From NCBI GenBank assembly GCA_036852015.1, contig JAANDG010000068.1, positions 52,501 to 116,500 on the forward strand: DNA of 64,000 bases, read 5' to 3'. Numbering within the stretch: position 1 is the stretch's first letter; each line of letters begins with the position of its first letter. The DNA is from Pelodera strongyloides. Taxonomy: Eukaryota; Nematoda; Chromadorea; Rhabditida; Rhabditidae. Made by a program: the position numbers and the translations under genes. The notes beneath the pieces were generated by a model. That model did no database searches. It was not told where the DNA came from and saw only the letters and a program-made list of their open reading frames with translations. This document shows, piece by piece, positions 23,868 to 35,400 of the stretch.

Positions 23868-26800
23868 ATGAACACGGGCGATACTGATATTCTATCAAAG
23901 CTTTCCTCTGTTCCCACTACGACTTCGTCAGCCGTTACGGACTTGGGAAATGTGGAAGCATTCAAAAAGGTAACACTTTAGTTTCCCGTACTTTCAACCC
24001 AATATCCGTATGTCTGTCTAGAGCTGAACCACATCACATTACACCTTTTACTTTGATTAATTCGTGCAATTTTTGAAAACGAGGTACATCTCGCCTAGAC
24101 TCTCGCCAGGTTCTCGCTAGTTCACTAGCACCCTTTCGCGAAAACCTGGCGAATAGACGGCGAAGTCGACGCGCGCCTTTTTATCTGGTTGTGCATCAAT
24201 TTTTTTCTCCGCGCAAAATTTTCATGTGTTGGGTTGAGAGACTACTCCAAAATTTGTCCATAACTACCAACAGTCAACAGGTGTTCAATCCCTCACTACC
24301 GCATCCCCACTGATACCTGATCGACCAAAACGCTTTGAATTTCAGCTTCTTCATCTATATAACAGTGGTAAAGTGGTAGGAAACCCTGAGGAAGCTCTAT
24401 CTGGAGAGAACAGAGAAGCAATGCAAATGGTGATCTTTTAGTCTAATTGTCCAAATCAGTAATCGAATAACACTCAAGTATCGTTATCGAATAATCAAAT
24501 AATATTAGATCAACAATTTTTTTTTGAAAAGGATTAAAGGATCGCAGTCACTCCAAAATCATCATTTTGCTTCGAGTTTACTTGAATTTAGTAAAGAATA
24601 AAGAAAAATACTTTACCAAAACCGAATAATTTGAATTCCAACTCAGGGGGTGAACAAGTAGAAAAGTAGTTCTACTTAACTACCACGGGATTATGAAACG
24701 TGTAGTGATATGCCTGCAGACCCTTGCAGTATATGTAAAGATATAATATGCAGATATTTGCCGAAATAATTTGCATACTCCCGATCGGGAAGCAGCTGTA
24801 TGAACACGTTGCGTGATCCTGCGGTAGTTAAGTAGAACTACTTTTCTACTTGTTCACTCCCTGAGTTGGAATTCAAATTATTCGGGTTTGGTAAAGTATT
24901 TGTCTCTATTCTTTACTAAATACAAGTAAACTCGAAGAAAAACGACGATTTTGAAGTGACTGCGATCCTTTCTGCGATCTGCGATCCTGCGATCATGACT
25001 AATGACCCCGAAGGAGTTTTCATTTTCTGTGTGATTTCCACAGTGGAGGTGGAGGACACCTAGCTACCGTAACTTATAAAATAATACTTACGTAACATTT
25101 TCTAAATGATCCCTTACGTGAAAACAACCTAGTTGAGTTAAAAAAAAATACTTAAAAAAGGTCTAACATAGTGGTTTATGCGTAATCTTTGCAAGATAAG
25201 ATATTATGTAACCTTTGAATTTAGCTTCAAGATATCACGTAGCCTCGTAATTTAAAAAAGATATACTTCAAGATATTATGAAACCTGGTAAGGTATACTG
25301 TAGGATCTTGTGTAACCTTGTAAGATATACTGTAGGGGTTTGTGTAACCTTGTAAGATATACTGTAGGATCATGTGCATAACCTTTGCAGCTCGTCGAGT
25401 TCTATAAAGACCACCCGGCTGGTCAAACCGTTATTTGTAATGGGGAGACGGTGATATCGGATGCTAATCATAGAAACTCTGAAACTACTACGAAAGAGAC
25501 CACACTTGATAAGGTTTGAGTCAAATCATATCCAATAAGGACCTAAAATTACATAGAAAGGTTAAATTTAATTGCAAATTGATTGTAAATTTAAAAACAA
25601 ACATGTGAGCGCATTTCTTGTTCTTATTGTTAGAAATTTACGTAATGAAAAGTTGCAACGAAGAAAGAGACAAGAATATGTGAAAAATGTTCACGTTTTT
25701 TTCTGTACGAATAATTTGTGTATTGTATGTTCTCCGCGTACACAAACACATGTTATACCACTTTAAAAAATTTAGCTCGTCGGTGAAATGTGTAAACGTG
25801 AACCAAATGATTCGGTTTCGCCCGGTTGCACTGCTGAGGCGACTGAAGTGGAGAATAGCGAGGCTCTCAATAAGGTAAGGCCGGACTACTGTATCATATC
25901 AGTCGGTAGAAAATATGTAAGCACTTTTCTCCCTCAGTTCCTTATGAGGTCGCCCTTTCTGTTTCTGTCTCTCTCTCCTCAGGCACACTATCTCTCTCTC
26001 TCTCTTTATTTGAAAGAGTACAATTGAAAGCAGGGACAAAATTACGTAAAATACTAAATACATACCCACAATTTCACAACTACCTTGCTTTTAGTAACGC
26101 TGCGCATTTTTGCGGGCGCCATCTAATTTGGCCAAAATTCGAAGCCAATAACGCTTCGCGTTGATCGACGCGAGTACTCCGCGCCATAGAATCTCTATTC
26201 TGCTTGACATTTACTGAATGTTGCCTTTTGCAGCTACAGCAGAAATTCCTTGGTTCGTCATCGCAAAAGAATGACGGAGTAAAGATGGACGTCGAGTGTT
26301 CGGATTTCAATTATCAACTAATTCAAGAGGTGGGAAAGTGGAAAAGCTTCACATTAGACATTGCCGAGTCAATTTCACATGCCTTTGCGGACACGCGTGC
26401 GCGTGCGAATGGTTCAGTTGAACTAGCATAGGGTAGACATTTTGGTCAGCAAAGCGTAGTTTTAATGTGAAATAAATTGTCTATGCCCATTTTATAGTGA
26501 TAAAAGCAGTGCTTATGAACTAGAATTGAGTGTAACAAGACAAAGGCTCAGAAGAAATGCAAACATTGTATGTTATATGTTTAAGGTAAAGCGTCGTCCA
26601 TGTTTGTACGACATCAACGATGACACTTACAATAACAACCAGATGAGGGCTTCAATGTGGGTCGAGATCGCCAACAAGTTCAATACTTCATGTAAGTTTA
26701 GTTTTGAGCGAAAAAAGGAAAACAATATAGAAAGAAACCACAATTAGAGATTCCGCCTAACACTTCCAAAAAGTAAGAAAACGTTAAACAAGATCTTTAT

Positions 26801-29513
26801 TAATTCATATAATATAAATCGTAAGTAATCAAGCAAAGATAAATATAAATACAAAAAAGTACCACGTACAAAAAAGTTTTCCCCAATGTTTCTGTGATAA
26901 AGCTCCCGAATTTAATAATCCAGGGTCATAGGTCATATCTATGTTAGATCTAGGGCTCCTCTGTACCCCTTTTGGGACCTTATTCCTTAAAGCGAAATGC
27001 GGGCCTCTTTGGAAACTTTGCATATGATAAGCAAATCCTATGTATCCTTTGCTAATTTTGTACAATTGCCGTGGACGATCGTACAAAATTAGCATACGAT
27101 ACATAGGATTTGCTTATCATATGCAAATTTTCCAAAGAGGCTAGCATTTCGCTTTAAATTACCTCCATAATTCCATAATCATACTCTCAACAAACTCTGG
27201 TTTTCACACAAATTGACACAACTTTTTCGTGCGGCAGTGCGGCTGTGCCTTTACAATCCCATAGAAAGCTGATGACTATTTACATTCTTACCCAGAGCGC
27301 GTATACATTCACATTAATTATATATAGCGCAACTTCTGCATAGTTTAGGAATAAAAATGTTGCTGATTGAAGATTCTTATAAGCTTCGATGTATGTAGAG
27401 AAACAGCAAAAAATCAAAAAGTAATAATAATACTAGAAATATTCTTGGTTGGCAGGGTCGATTTCGCTATCCATTACAGTCGCTTCTGTGTTACGATATC
27501 GACTAATGTTTGTGTTTGGTGGTGCCTTTTGAAAAGGCCTTTTCTCCCCCCGGAGGCGGTCTCCCAGTGCTAGTCAAACACTCCCTGCACGATTCCCGAT
27601 CCCGGGACCCATTCCAGACCCTCAGTCCAGAATTCCCCCGACCAAACTGTATGGTTCTAGGAAGCTATTTTTGGAACCTCCACCTACTTTTTCCCTCTGT
27701 TGCACAATATTTTATGTAATATTATGCAAATAGTTTCCTATTTTCGAATGATTGTCAAGAGAAATTCAAGGCATAAGGAGCGTCTTTGTGTTTGCTCGAT
27801 GCGCATACCTTATGTATGGCTTATTGACATTTGTCATCTATTTGTTTCTGACTTTGATTTGATTTAGCTCTGGTAGCAGTCACTAACCTTTGTAACTTGC
27901 GCATGATTTCATTCAATAATACAAAATGTAAATTCACTCCACACTTGAAAAAATTCACAATTACAGTAGGAACACGTTCATCGGTTATTGGATGTGATTA
28001 GGCTATGTATATGTAGTACCGTAGTTGGCAGTAAGCACAATCTAAGAATTTCCATTGCCCCCGACGACAATCTTGCTTGTTTATTTATGTAGTGTTATAA
28101 GGATAAAGTTGCAAAGTGATTCCATCAATCTTTTCTGAAATCCTCGTCTTTCGGCACAGGAAAATTCTGTAAACTTTTTTTCTCTCGGACCCAACCCCTT
28201 GTACAGTAAACAGTGATGGCCGTATATTTGGGCAATACTACTGTAAATGGATTAGAAAACTGTTTTTCATAAAAGTTATTTTTTCAGCAGAATTCGTGAA
28301 GACTCGTTGGAAGACGATGCGTGATCGTTACAAGAAAGAAGAGAAAAGATGTAAACAAGGAAAGCACACAACATGGAGTTTCTTTCCAGAATTACACTTC
28401 ATCTCGCCATACCTACGGGCCAGATAGTTCGTTTTTATATTCACATACTTAACTTACTAACCATACGGTTACATCACTTACTACCTCCTTGCCTACCGTA
28501 GTCATCCGAAAACGAGATCTATGCACCACATGTGTTATTTTTCATGAATAAAGCCCAAAGGTTGGGAGTTGCGATAAAAGTATAGAGATAGAGCGCCTTA
28601 TTTGTCTATGTTTTAGTATGGATATATTTACTCCTTTTGTGAATAAATAACCCTGTCAAAGCGGACGATATGTATTTGGGTGTTGTCACCATAGTTCCAT
28701 GTTTTTTACAGTATACCAAAAATAGAACCAATAGTACCATTTTTATTTATTTAGCCCGCATGATCCCGAAGAAAGAAACCAATTGGAAGGACAACCGGAT
28801 GAAGAGCGAGCCTCTCCCTCCGCTTCGTTCAGTTTGGGTAAGAAAATAGCTTCGAACTCCGATTCGTCCCCCCGTACCCTTTTTTAGCTGGAGTCCTAAT
28901 CGATATCACTTTCATGTTTACTTCTGATAGTGAGCCAATCATAGGTTAAATGGTTTAGGAAGACGTCAACGTATTATTATTTTAAAGATCCTGGTGTTAG
29001 ACCTGTGAATTGGTTTGAGACAGTTGCATAAACAACTTGCTCATGGTTCCGAAGTTTTAGATTCTCTGTTGGGGCAAATGCAGCAACAGCAACACTCTCC
29101 AAGTTTATTCGAACCACCACCTAAAAGAGAGCGAGTGGAGGGACCCGAGGCAGCGTGGTATGTACAGTTTTTATTCCTAAAATAAAAGGGCGCATAATTG
29201 ACAAATTGACACTGTGTGCACCTAAGATTGTCGCGGTGCAGTCTAGCGCGTCAGTAGCGCGCTAGATGATGCGCTACGTGCGCCGCTAGTGGTGCGCCAT
29301 GCGCCACGTGCGCCGGGACCTCTTGATGCCTAGGAGTTAGAATATCGTATGAACCCCATAACCAGGTCTAACTCTAATCAACTCCGGTGTTTTTTTTCCA
29401 AACGTTTTCTTTTAGTGTTGGCCCGTCCGGACATTCGCCCCTATTGACAGTGAACACTTCAGCACCTTCGCCTTCCTGTCAACAAGGTATTATTATTATT
29501 TTTTATTATTATT

Positions 29514-29573
<60 letters not shown>

Positions 29574-29733
29574 TATTATTATTATTATTATTATTATTTA
29601 TTACTATTATTATTATTTATTATTATTATTATTATATTATTATATTATTATTTTATATTATTATTATTATTCATTATTCTTATTCTTATATTATTTTATT
29701 CTTATATATTATTTTATTATTATTATTATTATA

Positions 29734-29772
<39 letters not shown>

Positions 29773-30495
29773 CTCGTCGCACTCCCGAGGTTCTAATTCG
29801 CCTCCAGAAATTGCGTCATCCACATCTTCTTCAACACATCATAACCATTCACATTCACAACAACAACAACCGAGTTCATCTACAAAAACTTCCAATCAAA
29901 ATCAACCCCAATGGAATCGATTAGACAATGAAGAGGTACTGTAATACTGCGTAGTACGGTAACCCCCGAAGTTGCCCCTTGTCCAGTGGGCGCCAAATAG
30001 CTCTCTGTGGGCGATAAATGTTATACGTGGAAGTAGATGTGTATGGAGATATGCGAACTAGAAAGGTGTTTAGCTTGTGAAAGATGCGTAGTAGTTTGTG
30101 AGTTATTACACGAACGGTGTGGCTTATTTTAAGAAACAATTCATTATTTTAATCTAACAATAAAATATTAAATGTGACTTTTCAGGATGAAATATTTGGC
30201 CACATGATCGCTATGAAACTGAACAAACTGCATCCGAAATTGAAAGAAAAGGCTAAGGTGAGCAGTTGGAGTTTCTTTATTTGCTAAAACGATATAGTTT
30301 TTTTTACTATGGTAGATTTTTGCAAAATCACAATTCGTTGTTATCTCAATTTTATTTTTACAAATTATGAAACATGACAACTTGCCTTCAAAACCTTTGT
30401 ACTATTTGCATTCAGGTTCAGGTAATAACAATGAATAACTAACATTTCAGATTGGCCTTATGAAGGCGCTCTACGACGTACAATATGGAGAATGA
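23868..30495 (+). CDS. MADF-BESS domain protein
   Basis: Thirteen exons (23868-23969, 24346-24429, 25391-25513, 25776-25874, 26234-26329, 26586-26691, 28288-28426, 28755-28837, 29055-29157, 29416-29486, 29772-29935, 30186-30257, 30451-30495) join in frame to 428 residues. The MADF domain (about 160-250) runs from LIQEVKRRPCLYD over MWVEIANKF and TRWKTMRDRYKKEEKR to SFFPELHFISPYL. A Gln/Ser/His-rich linker follows, then a C-terminal BESS motif (EIFGHMIAMKLNKLHPKLK, ending ALYDVQYGE). MADF domains are Myb-related DNA-binding folds and BESS binds protein partners, so a nuclear transcription regulator is likely. Residues 1-160, encoded by five phase-0 exons, match nothing I know. The acceptor of exon 9 (gttccgaag) is weak and chosen by phase. 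An acceptor lies 9 nt before the ATG. Confidence 0.9.
24539..24968. mobile_element. Large inverted-repeat element in intron 2
   Basis: Left arm from GGATCGCAGTCACTCC through 'tttgaattccaactcaggg' and 'aagtagttctacttaactac'; the right arm is the complement, ending GAAGTGACTGCGATCC. The arms are about 165 bp around an 85-bp centre. No open frame. The ends differ from the TTAA families. Confidence 0.85.
25253..25390. repeat. ~32-bp tandem repeat ending at an acceptor
   Basis: Units built on 'agatatactgtagg...tgtgtaaccttgt'. The last degenerate unit supplies the acceptor (aacctttgcag) of MADF-BESS exon 3. Confidence 0.75.
26987..27157. mobile_element. TTAA-ended MITE, family 1
   Basis: Hairpin of 171 bp matching 5807-5977. 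The loop reads 'caattgccgtggacgatcg', the reverse of the loop orientation at 5807. It lies in intron 6 of the MADF-BESS gene, between the two MADF-coding exons. Confidence 0.9.
29487..29771. repeat. TAA/TTA trinucleotide expansion filling intron 10
   Basis: The intron between MADF-BESS exons 10 and 11 is almost wholly (TTA)n and (TAA)n in blocks of changing direction, about 285 bp, so it can form a hairpin. Donor and acceptor remain intact. Confidence 0.9.
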
Positions 30496-30726
30496 AATCA
30501 TTTTACTTCTTTAATTGTTGTCCGTTAGTTACAACTGTTGGAAAGCCTTGTTGTTTGACTACGGATTGTTGTAAAGTAATATTATCTAAAATTACCTCCG
30601 CCTTCACTTATACAATAACCTGAGAGTTTTATATTATTTCAGAGTTTTTGAAGCGAAATTAGAATCATGTTCATGTATCATAATTAATTCAATGCTGGAA
30701 TATTTACTAAAAATGTGAGCTGAATG

Positions 30727-30776
30727 AATATATATATATATATATATATATATCTATATATATGATATATATATAT

Positions 30777-30812
<36 letters not shown>

Positions 30813-30847
30813 GATATATATATATATATATATATCATATATATATG
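30727..30847. repeat. AT dinucleotide repeat
   Basis: (AT)n with few interruptions, just 3' of the MADF-BESS gene. Self-complementary throughout. Confidence 0.95.
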
Positions 30848-31947
30848 TTAGCGGAATGAATTCTGATCTTTTCATGTTCATGTTCATAACATTGTAACCT
30901 CGTAAACTCTACAGATGTGCTATCCAGCCTTGGTGTCTTCGGTGATTGGTTCATGCTTCTATCATTTTCAAACATTTTTTTACGTTTGTCAATATAACAA
31001 GCTTTATTATTTTCTGTAAGATTTTGATGATCTAATACTCACAACTTCACTTGTTTGTTTTTCTGTGTAGAAATAATTTTGTTGCCTTGCCTTTTGTTAA
31101 TAACGGGACCTTTTGAAATAAAGCTTATGTCGTTTGCCTGGTGTTATTGTACGGATGATGATGCCGTCTGGAACGCATTTGAGTATATGAAGCTTTTTAT
31201 TAATTATAGACAGAATTAAAACGCAAAAAATGATTGAAGCAAAAAGAATAACCTACGAGTGGGAAATTGGCCAAGCTTTAGAAAACGTGATAATCTGTTT
31301 GAACGACTGCTCGCACACACGTATGCATGAATCAGTGGGTGCGGCGGAAACCTGGCGTGCAACTTTCGAGCGGCAAGAAAAGTGACGTTGCGGCGCATTT
31401 ACTATTTTTCGTATAATTCCACAAACAAGCTTATTGATAGAACCAACTTTGAAACAATTATGTAATTAGGTCACGATGCAAATTCCGTAAGCCAGGTGTC
31501 ATATACTTTTAAAAAAAACTGTGAATTAGAATTTGTGACAGGGACTTGAAATGATATAAAAAATTGCACTCTGGTGAAAGCTTTTTGGCGAAAGATATCC
31601 GCAGATTGCTGTGCGATATACGTTTTCCGACCGCTGGCAGTACTTTCTAAAACACGGCAAAGCTACCGTAATCGACTGAAAATGCACATTCAAACATAAA
31701 AAATGCATTGATGCACTTTTCTTGTGCTCGTTTTTTTTTCAAATTTTGTTCATTCATTTGTTACGTTTGTTCTGCGTTTGTTGTGTGTATAAAGCTATTT
31801 ATTAGGGTAAATAATTACGTTAAAGAGCAAGCTTTCCATCTGGACATCGTTCTGACAAGGCCCTACGCGTTGTTTCTGTTTTCTTTTCCTCGAAAGACAA
31901 TTTGTTTTTGTTGACCATCGCCAGGTAGGCGGGGCGCAAAAGTCAAC

Positions 31948-32416
31948 CACTGAAAAAAGTTGCCTCGCAAACGCCGAGGTTTTCACGATTTGCCTCGACA
32001 ATGCCGAGGTAGCGCCTCGCAAATGCCGAGGCAGCCGAGGATAGGTCCAATTGACTGCCAGCGGAAAGACGTCTACGTCTTTCCGTCCTTTTGCCACATA
32101 TGCGTGCATAGCTCAGTGGGTGAAGGCGCTGATTACAGTTGAGTGGTCAGGGTTCAATTCCACCCATGTTCGTGTGTCTTATGAGGCTTTATTCATTATT
32201 CATATAATATATGTTATGTGATGTGTGATAGACACATCACATAACATATAAAATTATTGCACAATTTATTTATTATTGCCTCGAAAACTGCCGCCTCGGC
32301 AAAAGCTCGATTTGCCGAGCTTTCGCCTCGACAATGCTCCGCGGCAAAACTCGTGAAGGCAGCTAGGCATTGTCGAGGCAATTTTCTCGGCATTTGCGAG
32401 GCAACTTTGTTCAGTG
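31948..32416. mobile_element. CACTGA-ended inverted-repeat element
   Basis: The left end CACTGAAAAAAGTTGCCTCG matches the complement of the right end (CGAGGCAACTTTGTTCAGTG) with one mismatch over 20. The interior repeats GCCTCG...GCCGAGG words many times as small hairpins and includes a tRNA-like stretch (32103-32172) and a palindrome at 32215-32245. No transposase frame. The interval 30496-32476 otherwise shows no gene. Confidence 0.8.
32103..32172 (+). repeat. tRNA-like sequence inside the CACTGA element
   Basis: A box TAGCTCAGTGGG and B box GGTTCAATTCC at tRNA distance. Likely a pol III-derived module carried by the element; the flanks do not close a good acceptor stem. Confidence 0.5.
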
Positions 32417-32476
32417 ACATTCCTCCACAGTTTTACTGAGAACTAATTGTTGAGTTTTTTTTTATTCAGGCTCACC

Positions 32477-35400
32477 ATGACTTGCGATCTCGATTCGTGT
32501 TTGGAGACGGTCGCTTCTGACTATCCATCAGTGTTTACTGAATTTCTCTTCGGCGGCCTAATTAGTAAGTTAATCCGTCTAACTTTTCGGTGTTTGTTTG
32601 TTTATTTTACGGAATAATAGCCTGAATCCCTAACAAAATGATGTTTATTTATCGGAAGAGGGTGATCTAACCTTATTTTCGTAAATTGTCTTGTTGCAGG
32701 CAGACCCCATGATTTGCCGTATCGGATGGGCAGTATTGACAACAGTGGATGGTGTTGGGTTGTGGCACAGAACACGCTGTATTTGTGGAATCTTAAGGTT
32801 TCTTTTATAATTTATGAAGTTTCTTTTTCACATGTTTTCGCAAATAGACAATCAGAATACTTAAAGTATTCGCCGTAATTAGGAAGTGTCAACACTTTAC
32901 GTATTAGGAAGTGTCAACACTTTACGTATTAGGAAGTGTCAACACTTTTACAGGAACGTCAGGAACCTAGAATCTAGAATATGAGAAGTTATATGCGAAT
33001 GTGATAGAGATAGATCCTCATTATTCTATATTTGGAAGTTAGCAGCGATCATAGATCATTGTCATGCTTTTTTTTCAGGCTGAGCGTCGAATGCCTGTTT
33101 CACGGTGTGCCACATTACCATTGGTGCCAAATGGAAGGCAGTACAATGCGTCAGATATTGTTGTATATGAAAGGAGTGGGTATTAATTACTGATTAAGCT
33201 TAAGAGTTTATGATCGTTCCATGGCATAAAACACCCCGCCAAATGCGGACGATCACCTCCCTATCTCTACATTGTATGCAAATTAGTCTAAATCACCTCC
33301 CTATCTCTAATGCATTGTATGCAAATTAGTCTAAATCACCTCCCTATCTCTAATGCATTGTATGCAAATTAGTCTAAATCACCTCCCTATCTCTAATGCA
33401 TTGTATGCAAATTAGTCTAAATCACTTCCCGATTTCTAATGCATTATATGCAAATTAGTCTAAATCACCTCCCCAAAATTTTGAGATGCGGACTTAATTT
33501 ATTCCCTGGATCGTTCTCTAGTTCTCTTCCTTAAAGCGAAATGCCAGCTCCTTTGGAAAATTTGCATATGATAAGCAAATCCTATGTATCCTATGCTAAT
33601 TTTGCGCGATCGGCCACGGCTATCGCGCAAAATTAGCATAGGATACATAGGATTTGCTTATCATATGCAAATTTTCCAAAGGAGCTGGCAGTTCGCTTTA
33701 ATTAAATATGTCTTTCTGACGCGGTATAGCCTATTGCCGCCTCTCTCTCTCCGTGGATTATTCAAATCTGGCTTTTATTCCCTTCCCTTCTATATTTCTC
33801 GAGACATAAAGTTGCTGTCTAACCAGGATTTCTAGTTTATTTTCACTTAGGTGATTCTACATCTCCGGGCGTTATGGCTGTGTCTAGCAATGGCACGGTG
33901 CGTCACTGGCGTAACGTTACTGCCCAGTTTTACGATACCCAAGTGAACATAAACAACGAAACACTTCTCTCCGTCCAAATCGGCGAGCCAGCCATGCAAA
34001 GTGAGTTTTTTCTCCTTTGCGGAGCGTGTCGTAACTTTGACAGTAATTGTGATTTCATCTACTTCCTCTTTTTAAATCCTACCTTACAGAAGTAGGAAGA
34101 AAGCTCCTGTCTCACGGTGAAAAGAATACTATGGTGTCATATGTTTAAATTGTGGAGTATAAGCATAGGTTAGAAACGTGAACGGTCCAGCTATAAGTAC
34201 CAACTAGTTTGCTCATCTAGATGACTCATCTTTTAGATGCTTCTGCCCGTGTTCTTCTGACAACGACAGTGGGCAGTGTGTATACTTTAGTTGATTATGG
34301 ACAGTCGACTAGCCCAAGATTGGAGTGCACATTGGTCGGTTTTAGTTTATTTTCCCTCTTACAATTACATTTATGAATTAGTATTAATACCCTTCCCCTT
34401 TCGTTTGTTTATTACGTTGAATACTGTTATAAATTATTGTGAAGAGTCTATTTGAAGAGTGCAAATGACATTCTATATTCTATCTTAAATTAAGTTACAT
34501 TTCTGATTTGCAGCTTGCATCCTACACACAGTCTGGTGGAATTGGGTCTCGTTTGTCAACCATGTTCTTCCGACAATCCGATATTAATGAGTTTGTTTTC
34601 ATTCGTCTTTCATAAGACTAAAGTCAGCGTTATGCTATCTATCGTGTATTTATTTAGAAAGTGGATTTGTAAGCCCAGAAACATGCTCAAATGTCACTTT
34701 AGTTAAGTTTCTGGGATCTGCTGTGCTTTGTTTTGTAGTGTTTTTTTTAGTTATTGGACACTGCACAAAAACACTGACTTTTTACTTTTTTTTTCAGCAA
34801 GCGCGCACTGAGATGCCTATCTGTTATTAATCCGAATCAGGTATATTTTTCTTTACTACTATTATTATTACATCAGCAGCAAACTAATCTTTGATTGAAT
34901 TTTTCCTTGAATTGTCTTTTTTATCCAAAGCATTGTTGGTAGTGTTGGTCTTTACTTACTGTTAGCGTGACTAGCTTCTTATCTAACTTTGGGTTTATGT
35001 GTGTTCGAACTTCCATCACCTACTTATTGTACTTTGTACTAATTCTGATTTGTTCGAGTTAATGCACTTAAGGTACTTTAGACAGCACATTAATGTACAC
35101 AGTTATTTTCCACTTTCCAGCAAGAAAAGACAATTGTGGTTCTCGGTCCAGGACATTTATCGGCTTTTGACTCGAAGTCTGTGCAGTGCGCTTGGTCGCA
35201 ACAACCAGACACACTGTTGTTGCCGAGCTATGCAGAATACTTCAAGGTTAGTTTTGGTTTTTCTGATTTTCTTTGGGAAAGTCTAGTAAGTTTCCTTCCC
35301 CAAGTATATTTTAAATGCACGACGCTATAAAACCTTCCGCAATTGTTCCATGTATCTGATAGATTGTATGCGTGAATAAAGTAGTGCTATAAACTGGCTG

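Noticed and set aside
33278..33475. CRISPR-like array
   Set aside because: Repeats are head to tail with no unique spacers, in a eukaryotic intron.
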